Shown piece after piece: positions 51,117 through 59,697 of a DNA stretch of 64,000 bases. Position 1 is the stretch's first letter. Every line of letters starts with the position of its first letter. This stretch comes from Microbacterium sp. SLBN-154 (lineage in GTDB: Bacteria > Actinomycetota > Actinomycetes > Actinomycetales > Microbacteriaceae). The stretch spans positions 1,054,001-1,118,000 of the forward strand of contig NZ_VFNL01000001.1 of NCBI RefSeq assembly GCF_006715565.1, read 5' to 3'. Below the pieces are notes generated by a model. It was not told the origin of the DNA and ran no database searches. It was given only the letters and a program-made list of their open reading frames with translations. A program made the position numbers and the translations under genes.

Positions 51117-52075
51117 TGACCGGGCTGCTCAGCCAAGCCACGGCCACCCCGCCGGTCGACGGACCCCCCGCCCTCGGCCCGGCCGTTTCGCGCCGTCGCG
51201 GTTCGCGGCGCCTGCGCTACGCCCTCACCGTGCTGGTGTTCCTCTTGCCGAGCGCGGTGCCGCTCACCCTCTTCGTGCTCGTGCCGATGGTCGCCGCCGC
51301 GGGCATCAGCCTCACCGAGTGGAACCTCCTCCGCCCCGCGGAGTGGGTCGGCTTCGACAACTACGTGCGGCTGCTCACCAATCCCGAGACGGCCGCCATC
51401 TTCTGGCACACCCTGTACTACATCCTCGGCTACCTGCCGCTGGTGTACGTCGGGGGTCTCCTCATCGCCCTCGCGCTCAACACCGCGCTCCGCGGCCGCA
51501 CCCTCTTCCGGGGCATCTACTTCCTCCCCGTCATCACGAGCTGGATCGTCGTCGCCCTCGTCTGGCGGTGGCTGCTCAATCCCTCCAACGGCGTGGTCAA
51601 CACCGTGCTCGGGTTCTTCGGCATCGACGGCCCCGGCTGGTGGACCGACCCGGCATGGGCGATGCCGTCGATCATTCTCGCGTCGGCATGGAAGGACATC
51701 GGGTTCGTCATGGTGATCCTCCTCGCCGGGCTCCAGGCCATCGACCCCGAGCTGCTCGACGCCGCCCGCGTCGACGGCGCCGGACCCTGGCGCCGCTTCT
51801 TCTCGGTCACCCTGCCCCTTCTCTCCCCGGCGACCTTCTTCGTGCTCGTCATCTCACTCATCAACGGCTTCCAGGTCTTCGACCAGGTGTACGCGATGAC
51901 CGGCGGCGGCCCAGGAGGGGCGACCCAGGTGGTGGTGCAGCAGATCTACGACCTCACCTTCCGGTACGGACGTGCGGGCGAAGCATCCGCTCTCTCATGG
52001 ATGCTGTTCATCGTCATCCTCGCCGTCACCGTCATCCAGATCCGCGGACAGCGCCGGTGGGTGAACTATGGCTGA
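51116..52075 (+). CDS. Sugar ABC transporter permease (MalF type)
   Basis: 319 residues from ATG 51116, overlapping the ROK stop by one base, with AGGGGAG upstream; GTG 51113 is the alternative. Six membrane helices, EAA loop PELLDAARVDGAGPWRRFFSVTLP. Overlaps the next gene by 8 bases. Confidence 0.92.
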   Translation: MTGLLSQATATPPVDGPPALGPAVSRRRGSRRLRYALTVLVFLLPSAVPLTLFVLVPMVAAAGISLTEWNLLRPAEWVGFDNYVRLLTNPETAAIFWHTLYYILGYLPLVYVGGLLIALALNTALRGRTLFRGIYFLPVITSWIVVALVWRWLLNPSNGVVNTVLGFFGIDGPGWWTDPAWAMPSIILASAWKDIGFVMVILLAGLQAIDPELLDAARVDGAGPWRRFFSVTLPLLSPATFFVLVISLINGFQVFDQVYAMTGGGPGGATQVVVQQIYDLTFRYGRAGEASALSWMLFIVILAVTVIQIRGQRRWVNYG

Positions 52076-52931
52076 GACGACCCTCACCCGGCCGCGCCCT
52101 CGCACCGGCCCGCGCACGCGGTGGAGCGCACGCTCGATCATCCTCCACGTGGTGATCGCCCTCGGGGCGCTGGCGATGTTCTTCCCCTTCTACTGGACGC
52201 TCATCACCTCCCTCTCCCCGGGCACGGGCCTGAGCGGCACGCCGTCGTTCTACCCCGCGAACCCGAGCATCGACGCCTACCTGCGGCTCTTCACCGACGT
52301 GCCGTTCGCCCGCGTCGTCGGCAACAGCCTGCTGCTCGCGGTCATCACCACGCTCGCGCAGCTGTTCACCAGCGCCACCGCGGCCTACGTCTTCAGTCGG
52401 CTGCCCTTCCCCGGGCGCGGGGTCGTGTTCGGGATCTACCTCGCGACCATGATGATCCCGCTGCAGGTGCTGGTCGTACCGCTCTTCGCGCAGCTGCGCA
52501 CCTGGGGGCTCGTCGACACCTACTTCGGAGCCGTCCTCCCGACCCTCGCCGCGGCGTTTGGGGTGTTCCTCCTCCGCCAGGCGATGAACCAGGTGCCGAT
52601 CCAGCTCGACGAGGCCGCCTCGCTCGACGGCGCGGGACACTTCCGCATCTTCTGGGGCGTCATCCTGCCCAACATCCGTCCGGCCCTCGCCACCCTCGCG
52701 GTCTTCGCGTTCATGGGCAGCTGGAACAGCTTCCTCTGGCCGCTCGTGGTGCTGCGCTCACCCGAGGTGCAGACCCTCCCCGTCGCGCTCGCCGGCCTGC
52801 AGGGCCAGTACACGACGCAGTGGGACATCGTCATGGCCGGCTCGGTCATCAGCATCCTGCCGATGCTCGCGCTCTACCTCTTCGCCCAGAAATACATCAT
52901 CCAGGGGGTCGCCAACACGGGGCTGAAGTAG
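52068..52931 (+). CDS. Sugar ABC transporter permease (MalG type)
   Basis: 287 residues. Six helices; EAA motif IQLDEAASLDGAGHFRIFWGVILP; C-terminal GVANTGLK. Pairs with the preceding permease. No ATPase gene is present in this operon. Confidence 0.92.
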   Translation: MAETTLTRPRPRTGPRTRWSARSIILHVVIALGALAMFFPFYWTLITSLSPGTGLSGTPSFYPANPSIDAYLRLFTDVPFARVVGNSLLLAVITTLAQLFTSATAAYVFSRLPFPGRGVVFGIYLATMMIPLQVLVVPLFAQLRTWGLVDTYFGAVLPTLAAAFGVFLLRQAMNQVPIQLDEAASLDGAGHFRIFWGVILPNIRPALATLAVFAFMGSWNSFLWPLVVLRSPEVQTLPVALAGLQGQYTTQWDIVMAGSVISILPMLALYLFAQKYIIQGVANTGLK

Positions 52932-53017
52932 CCCCGACCCGACCCGACCCGCCCTTTTTCACCCCCCCGTTCTTCACCACAGGGACCCGTCCCACCGCAT
53001 CAAAGGAGATACCCACC

Positions 53018-54271
53018 ATGAGAGTCACCGCAAAAGCCGGTGTCGGCATCGTCGCCGCAGGACTCGTGCTCACCGGCTGCGCCGCCGGCAGCACGGGCGG
53101 CAGCGATGGCGGCAGCGAGAACGTCACCATCAGCTACACCAACTTCATCTCGAACGGCGGCAACGAGGAGAACCTGCAGACCATCGTCGACGCCTTCGAG
53201 GAAGAGAACGCCGGCATCACCGTCGAGGTCACCACCCTGCCGTACGCCGACTACGCCACCGCTTTGCAGACGGATGTCGCTGCCGGCACCGTCTCAGACG
53301 TCTTCGACATCGAGTACGGCGGATTCGCCGAGTACCAGGCCAACGGCGTGCTGGCCGAGCTCGACGTCGAAGACCCGTCGGTCTACCGCCAGAGCGTGCT
53401 CGAGGCCTACCAGGCCGACGGTGCGCAGTACGCGCTGCCGAGCTCGTTCTCGACCGTCGTGCTCTTCTACAACAAGGACCTCTTCGACGCCGCGGGCCTG
53501 GACTACCCCTCCGCCGACTGGACCTGGTCGGAAGAGCTCGCCGCCGCCGAAGCCCTGACCGATCAGGATGCCGGGGTGTGGGGCGACCACCAGCCGGTGA
53601 GCTTCTTCGAGTTCTACAAGGTGCTCGCCCAGAACGGCGGGCAGTTCCTCAACGACGACGGCACCGCGGTCGCCTTCAACACCCCCGAGGGGATCGAAGC
53701 CGCCGAGTGGCTCGTCGAGAAGAGCGGCACCGTCATGCCGACGATCGAACAGGGCCAGGGAACCCCCGACTTCGACACCGAGCTGTTCACCAGCGGCAAC
53801 CTCGCCATGCTGCACACCGGCATCTGGATGTTCGGCGCCTTCGCCGACGTACCCTTCGGGTGGGACATCGCCGTCGAACCCGGCAACACCCAGCAGGCGA
53901 GCGCCCTGTTCTCCAACGGCGTCGCGGTCTCGGCCGACTCCGAGAACCAGGAGGCCGCGCAGGCGTTCGCGGAGTTCCTCACCTCCAGCGACGTCATGGT
54001 GCAGATCCGCCTCGACGCCGGATGGGAGCTGCCCGCCATCTCGGATGAGGCCGAGCTCGAGAGCTACCTCACCCGCGGCGACCCCGAGAACCGGCAGGCC
54101 GTGTTCGACTCGCTCGACGAGGTCGCGCTGCAGCCGGTGGTCGGCGAAGGCCAGCAGGAGATGCAGGACATCATGAGCGAGGAGCTCGTCGAAGCCCAGG
54201 CTGGGCGGAAGAGCGTCGAAGACGCGCTCGCCTCGGCCGAGGAGCGCATCAACGCGGTCATCGGCGGCTGA
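53018..54271 (+). CDS. Sugar ABC transporter substrate-binding lipoprotein
   Basis: 417 residues from ATG 53018 (AAAGGAG upstream). Lipobox LVLTGC; mature protein starts CAAGSTGGSDGG. Family-1 solute-binding fold (NLQTIVDAFEEENAGITVEV; VVLFYNKDLFDAAGLDYP; ELFTSGNLAMLHTGIWMFG). The binding protein of the ROK-controlled transporter. A very stable hairpin follows the gene, consistent with differential expression relative to downstream enzymes. Confidence 0.93.
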   Translation: MRVTAKAGVGIVAAGLVLTGCAAGSTGGSDGGSENVTISYTNFISNGGNEENLQTIVDAFEEENAGITVEVTTLPYADYATALQTDVAAGTVSDVFDIEYGGFAEYQANGVLAELDVEDPSVYRQSVLEAYQADGAQYALPSSFSTVVLFYNKDLFDAAGLDYPSADWTWSEELAAAEALTDQDAGVWGDHQPVSFFEFYKVLAQNGGQFLNDDGTAVAFNTPEGIEAAEWLVEKSGTVMPTIEQGQGTPDFDTELFTSGNLAMLHTGIWMFGAFADVPFGWDIAVEPGNTQQASALFSNGVAVSADSENQEAAQAFAEFLTSSDVMVQIRLDAGWELPAISDEAELESYLTRGDPENRQAVFDSLDEVALQPVVGEGQQEMQDIMSEELVEAQAGRKSVEDALASAEERINAVIGG

Positions 54272-54279
54272 CATCGGGA

Positions 54280-54317
54280 TGACCCGGCGGCGGGGTCCTC
54301 ACTCCCCGCCGCCGGGT
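54280..54317 (+). terminator. Intra-operon hairpin after the binding-protein gene
   Basis: GACCCGGCGGCGGGG (54280-54294) and CCCCGCCGCCGGGTC (54303-54317): perfect 15-bp stem, 8-base loop. It begins 8 bases after the stop and lies 62 bases before the GH15 gene. It may cause partial termination or protect the upstream mRNA. Confidence 0.8.
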
Positions 54318-54378
54318 CGCCCCCTGCGCCTGGGCGTTCGCGCCCGCCCTTCTTCGCTTCGACCTTCCAGGACACACC

Positions 54379-55551
54379 ATGACCGTTCCTCCTCCCGGCG
54401 CTTTCTCACACACCGCGCAGATCGACCGGCAGGCCCTCGTCGCCGGCAGCATCGAGCTGATCGAACGCCTGCAAGACCCCACTGGCGCGTACCCCGCGAG
54501 CCCGACGTTCTCGGCGTACGCCGGCTACAGCTGGTTCCGCGACGGGGCGTTCATTGCCGACGCGATGTCGAGCGCCGGTCGGGTGGCATCGGCCGAGCGG
54601 TTCTTCGACTGGTGCGCGGGCGTCATCGTCTCGCGGTCGGCACAGATCGGGCGGATCGCCGCGGCGGCCCAGGCGGGGCGCCCGCTCGCCGACAGCGAAA
54701 TGCTCCCCACCCGCTTCACCTTCGACGGCCGCGACGGCGACGACGACTGGTGGGACTTCCAGCTCGACGGCTACGGCACCTGGATCTGGGCGGTCGGCGC
54801 GCACGTCGCCCGTCACAACGCCGACCCCGGCCGGTGGGCCGAAGCGATCGGGCTCACCCTCGACTACCTCGCCGCATCGTGGCAGCGCCCCTGCTTCGAC
54901 TGGTGGGAAGAGCACTCCGAGCACGTGCACATCTCGACTCTCGGATGCCTCGTGGCCGGCGCCCGGGCAGCCGCAGCGCTGCCGGTGCTCGGCGCCGAGC
55001 ACCGGCAGGTCGCCGAGACGCTCGCCGGGGAGATCGACGCGGCGATCGCTGCGCGCGGTGTGAGCGCCGCAGGCTTGGGGCGAGCGCCGCACCTGGTCAA
55101 GTGGGTCGGCTCGAGCGCGGTCGACGCCAGCCTCGCGGCGGTTGTCGGGGTGATGGACGTCGTGCCCGCGGCATCCGCTCTGGGGCTCGCGACCATCTCG
55201 GCGATCGAAACCGACCTCGCTGTCGACGGCGGCGTGCATCGCTTCGTCGACGACACCTACTTCGGCGGCGGGCAGTGGCCGCTGCTGTCGTGCTTCCTGG
55301 GGCTCGCGCAGCTGCGCGCGGGCGACCGCGGGCGCGCGGAGCAGCTGCTCGACTGGGCCGGAGCGACCGTCGACGCCGACGGCGCGATGCCCGAGCAGGT
55401 CGAAGACCATCTGCTCGCCCCCGACCGGCTCGAGGAGTGGGTGACGCGCTGGGGGCCCTCGGCGCGCCCGCTGCTGTGGAGCCACGCCATGTACATCCGA
55501 CTCGCGGTCGACCTCGGCCGCCCGAGCGCCCGTGAGGAGCACTCCGCATGA
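54379..55551 (+). CDS. GH15 glucoamylase-like hydrolase, isomaltose glucohydrolase type
   Basis: 390 residues, no signal peptide, so cytoplasmic. Single (alpha/alpha)6-barrel domain, far shorter than classical bacterial glucoamylases. Motifs: YSWFRDGAFIADAM, WDFQLDGYGTWIWAV, FDWWEEHSEHVH with probable general acid Glu178, and MPEQ with probable base Glu339. Size and motifs resemble the isomaltose glucohydrolase described from Kribbella flavida. Predicted to release beta-glucose from isomaltose. Its stop region overlaps the GH31 start by 4 bases (ATGA). Confidence 0.85.
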   Translation: MTVPPPGAFSHTAQIDRQALVAGSIELIERLQDPTGAYPASPTFSAYAGYSWFRDGAFIADAMSSAGRVASAERFFDWCAGVIVSRSAQIGRIAAAAQAGRPLADSEMLPTRFTFDGRDGDDDWWDFQLDGYGTWIWAVGAHVARHNADPGRWAEAIGLTLDYLAASWQRPCFDWWEEHSEHVHISTLGCLVAGARAAAALPVLGAEHRQVAETLAGEIDAAIAARGVSAAGLGRAPHLVKWVGSSAVDASLAAVVGVMDVVPAASALGLATISAIETDLAVDGGVHRFVDDTYFGGGQWPLLSCFLGLAQLRAGDRGRAEQLLDWAGATVDADGAMPEQVEDHLLAPDRLEEWVTRWGPSARPLLWSHAMYIRLAVDLGRPSAREEHSA

Positions 55552-57788
55552 TCACCCACCGACCGGCCGGATCGGGTCACCCCTACCTCGTGACGACCGA
55601 TCAGCGCTGGCCCGTCCACCCCGTCGCCGGCGAGCCGCTGCGCCTGGGCGTTCGGGCGTCGGCCGACGTGAGCGAGGTGGTCGCCGAGATCACGGTCACG
55701 GCCCCCGATGGTGGGGTGACGACGCGGAGTCAGCCGCTCACGCGTGTCGAGCCGGCCCGGGCCGAGGGTGCGGCCGAGCCCGACGGTCACCTCGCCGCCG
55801 CGCAGGAGCGACTGGCGGGAAGCGGCGGCGGATGGGTGCTCGAGACGACCGCGCCCGACGCGGGGAGCACGCTGGCGTACCTCTTTATCGGGACCACCGA
55901 CGATGGTCGAGAGCAGCGCACCCGCGGGTTCTCCACGGGCGTCGCCGCCTGGCAGCCCGCACCCGACGACGTCGTCACCGCGGTAGGGGCGCGCCGCGTC
56001 ATCCCGGGCAGTGTCTCGGTGCTGACCGACGGTCGGGTGAGGTCGCGCGTGCGGTTCGCTCTGCCACTGGCGGACGGGGAGCACGTCACCGGGTTTGGAG
56101 AGCGCTTCGACACCCTCGACCAGCGCGGCAGCGTTCTCGACTGCGTCGTGTTCGAGCAGTACAAGAGCCAGGGTGCGGCGCGGAAGACGTACCTGCCGAT
56201 GCCGTTCGCGCACGTGATCGGCGGTGACGGCTGGGGCTTCCACGTGCGGACGACCCGGCGCACCTGGTTCGACATCGGCAGCTCTACTCCTGACCGGATC
56301 ATCGTGGAAGCCGAGGTCGGGCCGGCGGCGCCGGGCGTCGAGGTGGCCTTCTACGACGGGGCGCCGCGCGAGGTGCTCGACGCGTTCGTCGCCGAGACCG
56401 GGCGGCCCGAAGAGCTGCCCGACTGGGTGTTCCGGCTGTGGGCGAGCGGGAATGAGTGGAACACGCAGGCCGAGGTGGTGCGTCAGATGGACCTGCACCG
56501 CGAGCACGACGTACCCGTCGGGTCGGTCGTCATCGAGGCGTGGAGCGATGAGAGCACGTTCACGGCGTTCCGAGACGCCAGGTACGAGGTGACGGAGGAC
56601 GGTGCACCGCACCGGCTCGCCGACTTCACCTTCCCCGCCGACGGCGCCTGGCCCGACCCGAAGGGGATGGTGGATGACCTGCGCGAGCGCGACATCCGGG
56701 TCTTGCTCTGGCAGATCCCGCTGCTGAAAGCGCGTCCGCACCCGACCGGGCAGGCGAAGGCCGACCGCGAGGCGGCGGTGCGCGAGAACGTGCTGATCCG
56801 CGAGCCTGATGCGCGCGGGGGCCTTAGGCCGTACCGCAACCGCGGCTGGTGGTTTCCGCTCTCGACCATGCCCGACCTCACCGATGAGCGGGCGGCGCGG
56901 TGGTGGACGGACAAGCGGCGCTACCTCGTCGAGGAGGTCGGCATCGACGGGTTCAAGACCGACGGCGGCGAGCACGCGTGGGGGAGCGAGCTGGTCTACC
57001 TCGACGGCCGGCGCGGCGATGAGGCGAACAACACCTTCGCCGTCGCGTACGCGAAGGCGTACGGCGACCTGCTCCGCTCCGCAGGCAAAGCCCCGGTGAC
57101 CTTCAGCCGGGCCGGGTTCACCGGGGCCGGCGCCCACGGCGCCGTGTGGGCGGGCGACGAGAACTCCACGTGGGAGGCGTTCCGCTGGTCGATGTTCGCG
57201 GGGCTGTCGGCCGCCGCCAGCGGCGTCCTCTACTGGGGCTGGGACATTGCGGGGTTCTCGGGACCGCTGCCGACAGCGGAGCTGTACCTGCGGGCGACGG
57301 CGGCGTCGACGTTCGTGCCGATCATGCAGTACCACTCCGAGTACAACCACCACCGCACGCCGCTGCGCGACCGCACGCCGTGGAACATCGCCGCCGAGAC
57401 CGGCGACGAGTCGGTGCTGCCGGTGTTCCGGTCGTTCGCGCAGCTGCGGGAGCGGCTTGTGCCCTACCTCGCCGCGTCGGCGCGCGAGACGGTGCGCACG
57501 TCGGTGCCGCTGATGCGCCCGGTGTACTTCGATCACCCGTCGTTCGAGGGTGCGTGGTCGCATCCGTTCCAGTGGTTCCTCGGGGCGGATCTGTTCGTGT
57601 CGCCGGTGGTGACCGAGGGTGACGTCGAGCACGAGGTGGCGCTGCCGCCGGGCGAGTGGATCGACGCGTTCCGCGGCGAGCGGGTGTCGGGCGGGGCCGT
57701 TCTGCGGCGCACCGTCGAGATCGACGAGGCGCCGGTGTACGTGCGCGCCGAGGCGTGGGAGGCGATGGCCCCGGTCTTCGGGCGGTGA
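55548..57788 (+). CDS. GH31 alpha-glucosidase/isomaltosidase-family hydrolase
   Basis: 746 residues, no signal peptide. N-terminal beta-sandwich (to ~residue 290; TGFGERFDTLDQRG), then a TIM barrel. Catalytic nucleophile is Asp472 in GIDGFKTDGGE and the acid is Asp537 in VWAGDENSTW. WASGNEWNTQAEV and WWTDKRRYLVEEVG also fit GH31. Adjacent GH15 plus GH31 recalls Kribbella flavida Kfla1895/Kfla1896, where, as I remember it, the GH31 opens cyclobis-(1-6)-alpha-nigerosyl to isomaltose and the GH15 finishes it. Other alpha-glucosides are possible. Confidence 0.88.
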   Translation: MITHRPAGSGHPYLVTTDQRWPVHPVAGEPLRLGVRASADVSEVVAEITVTAPDGGVTTRSQPLTRVEPARAEGAAEPDGHLAAAQERLAGSGGGWVLETTAPDAGSTLAYLFIGTTDDGREQRTRGFSTGVAAWQPAPDDVVTAVGARRVIPGSVSVLTDGRVRSRVRFALPLADGEHVTGFGERFDTLDQRGSVLDCVVFEQYKSQGAARKTYLPMPFAHVIGGDGWGFHVRTTRRTWFDIGSSTPDRIIVEAEVGPAAPGVEVAFYDGAPREVLDAFVAETGRPEELPDWVFRLWASGNEWNTQAEVVRQMDLHREHDVPVGSVVIEAWSDESTFTAFRDARYEVTEDGAPHRLADFTFPADGAWPDPKGMVDDLRERDIRVLLWQIPLLKARPHPTGQAKADREAAVRENVLIREPDARGGLRPYRNRGWWFPLSTMPDLTDERAARWWTDKRRYLVEEVGIDGFKTDGGEHAWGSELVYLDGRRGDEANNTFAVAYAKAYGDLLRSAGKAPVTFSRAGFTGAGAHGAVWAGDENSTWEAFRWSMFAGLSAAASGVLYWGWDIAGFSGPLPTAELYLRATAASTFVPIMQYHSEYNHHRTPLRDRTPWNIAAETGDESVLPVFRSFAQLRERLVPYLAASARETVRTSVPLMRPVYFDHPSFEGAWSHPFQWFLGADLFVSPVVTEGDVEHEVALPPGEWIDAFRGERVSGGAVLRRTVEIDEAPVYVRAEAWEAMAPVFGR

Positions 57789-57793
57789 AGCGC

Positions 57794-58024
57794 GCGTTTC
57801 GTCTCGCTTCGCTCGCTCAACGACCGGGGGGATTCGCGCGGTCGTTGAGCGAGGAGCGCAGCGACGAGACGAAACGCGCGCACGACCCACACCGGTCGTT
57901 GAGCGAGGAGCGAAGCGACGAGACGAAACGCGCGCACGACCCACACCGGTCGTTGAGCGAGGAGCGCAGCGACGAGACGAAACGCCCGGTCCGGCGTCGT
58001 CTTGCTTTGCGTGCTCAACGACCG
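57794..58024. repeat. Second GCGTTTCG/CAACGACC repeat array, both orientations
   Basis: A forward copy at 57794-57827, then three reverse copies (57839-57877, 57892-57931, 57946-57985) in an exact 54-bp period, then a degenerate forward copy reaching ~58024. Reverse copies carry extra bases in the core (GAGCGAGGAGCG versus GAGCGAGCG). The array lies between convergent GH31 and ArsR genes. Opposed copies could fold into long hairpins and act as a bidirectional terminator. Confidence 0.9.
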
Positions 58025-58368
58025 GGGCCGCGGTGGTGCCGTGGGTCGTCGTCGACCGTGTGCTCGGCCTGGAACACCGCCTCGGTGACGAGCCGGCGCA
58101 CGTGCTCGTCGATCAGGCTGTAGAACATGGTGGTTCCCTCGCGCCGCGCGCGCACCAGGCGACCGAGGCGCATCTTGGCGAGGTGCTGCGAGACGACGGT
58201 CGGCGACTTGCCGACGACCTCCGCGAGCTGGGTCACCGAGCGTTCGCCCTCTTGGAGCGCGAGGATGACGCGGATGCGGGTGGGGTCGGACAGGAGCCGG
58301 AAGATCTCAGCCGCGACATCCACATACCCGTCCTGCGGATCGACGGGTGCGCGCGGGTCATGGCTCAC
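58015..58368 (-). CDS. ArsR/SmtB-family metal-type repressor
   Basis: 117 residues from GTG 58368; the frame is open upstream, but the divergent promoter lies there. Winged helix: FRLLSDPTRIRVILALQEGERSVTQLAE then KSPTVVSQHLAKMRLGRLVRARREG. There is no ELCV-type cysteine site. The last helix has a D-x-H-x10-Q-x2-H pattern (IDEH...FQAEH), close to the alpha-5 zinc/nickel site of CzrA/NmtR but with Gln for one His, and a His-bearing tail (DDDPRHHR). Divergent from an MFS gene with a 39-bp gap, so it probably represses it. Confidence 0.85.
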   Translation of the reverse strand: MSHDPRAPVDPQDGYVDVAAEIFRLLSDPTRIRVILALQEGERSVTQLAEVVGKSPTVVSQHLAKMRLGRLVRARREGTTMFYSLIDEHVRRLVTEAVFQAEHTVDDDPRHHRGPGR

Positions 58369-58371
58369 AGG

Positions 58372-58401
58372 TTCAGTGTGCCATCCCTCGTGACTTAGAA
58401 T
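58372..58401 (+). promoter_or_regulatory. Promoter of the MFS gene, probably leaderless
   Basis: TTCAGT (58372-58377), an 18-base spacer and TAGAAT (58396-58401, near-consensus -10) only 7 bases before the ATG at 58408. Transcription would start at or next to the start codon. There is no ribosome-binding sequence. Confidence 0.6.
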
Positions 58402-58407
58402 CTTCGC

Positions 58408-59697
58408 ATGCGTGCAGGTATTGCGAGCGTACTCGGCAATCGGACATACCGGGCGCTCTTCGGTGCGCAGGTGATCGCGCTCGTCGGAACCGGTCTTCTC
58501 ACCGTCGCCCTCGGCCTTCTCGCGTTCGAGCTCGCCGGAGCCGCCGCCGGGGCAGTCCTCGGAACGGCGCTCGCGATCAAGATGGTGGCGTACGTGGGGG
58601 TCGCCCCGGTCATCGCCGCGCTCGTGCATCGCCTGCCGGCAAAGGCCGTGCTCGTCGGAGCCGACCTCGTGCGCCTGGTGATGGCCGTCTCGCTGCCGTT
58701 CGTCACCGAGGTGTGGCAGATCTACGCCCTCATCTTCCTGCTGCAGGCCGCGTCAGCGACATTCACGCCGACGTTCCAGTCGCTGATCCCCGCGGTGCTT
58801 CCCGCGCCCGACGACTACACGCGCGCCCTGTCGCTTTCGAGGATCGCCTACGACCTCGAGGCGATCCTCAGTCCCGTGCTCGCCGCCGCGCTGCTGGTTC
58901 TCGTGCCGTTCTCGGCGCTGTTCGCCGGAACAGCGTTCGGGTTCGCTGGGTCGGCGGTGCTCGTGCTCGTCGCTGCCGTGCCGCGGGTCGTCTCGACGGA
59001 GTCATCCACGTTCTGGCAGCGCCTCGCGGGGGGTGCCCGGATCTTCCTGCGCACGCCGTCGCTCCGCTTCGTGCTCGTTGCGAATGTCGTCGTCGCAACG
59101 GGCGTCGGGCTCGTGCTGGTGAACACCGTCATGCTCGTGAAGGATCGTGCGGGAGCGGATGACGCCGCCGTCGCGCTCGCCCTCGCGGTGTTCGGCGCCG
59201 GGTCGGTGGTTGCGGCGCTCGCCGTGCCGCGGGCGGTGACGCGGTGGTCGGTGCCGGCCGCCATGCGGGCCGGGGCCGTCGTCGTTACGGGCGGACTGGC
59301 GGGAGGGGTTGCGGCGGCGCTTGCTCCGGCGGGAAGCGGCGCGGCGTGGTGGGGGATGCTCGTCGCATGGCTGGTGCTCGGGGCGGGGACGTCGTTGATC
59401 GCGACGCCGACGGGCCGTCTTCTTGCCGAGGCCGCGAGCCCCGAGAATCGGTCGCTGGTGTTCGCCGCCCAATTTGCGCTGTCGCATGCGTGCTACCTGG
59501 TGACCTACCCGATCGCGGGTTGGGTCGGGGCGGGGAGTGTCGCCGCGTCCGCGGCCGTGCTCGGTGGGCTGGCGGCGGGGGCGACTCTCGCCCTGCTCCT
59601 CATCAGCGATTCGGGCCCGACGCCGAAGCGCCGGGCCCGAGTCACCGAAGCGGGAACGCGTATCAGACGAACACGAGCGAGTTCGAGACCGAGATGA
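58408..59697 (+). CDS. MFS efflux transporter
   Basis: 429 residues, about 12 helices (YRALFGAQVIALVGTGLLTVA, AVLGTALAIKMVAYVGVAPV, ...). The motif-A-like loop HRLPAKAVLVGADLVRL and DDYTRALSLSRIAYDLEAILSP match the MFS_3/enterobactin-exporter-like branch. The C-terminal tail is basic. Controlled by the divergent ArsR protein, so export of a metal ion or complex is plausible. Its 3' end overlaps the convergent hydrolase gene by 35 bases. Confidence 0.88.
   Translation: MRAGIASVLGNRTYRALFGAQVIALVGTGLLTVALGLLAFELAGAAAGAVLGTALAIKMVAYVGVAPVIAALVHRLPAKAVLVGADLVRLVMAVSLPFVTEVWQIYALIFLLQAASATFTPTFQSLIPAVLPAPDDYTRALSLSRIAYDLEAILSPVLAAALLVLVPFSALFAGTAFGFAGSAVLVLVAAVPRVVSTESSTFWQRLAGGARIFLRTPSLRFVLVANVVVATGVGLVLVNTVMLVKDRAGADDAAVALALAVFGAGSVVAALAVPRAVTRWSVPAAMRAGAVVVTGGLAGGVAAALAPAGSGAAWWGMLVAWLVLGAGTSLIATPTGRLLAEAASPENRSLVFAAQFALSHACYLVTYPIAGWVGAGSVAASAAVLGGLAAGATLALLLISDSGPTPKRRARVTEAGTRIRRTRASSRPR

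Noticed and set aside
55257..57944. 895-codon minus-strand open frame
   Set aside because: Antisense of GH15/GH31, Arg-rich and motif-free; it also runs through the repeat array.
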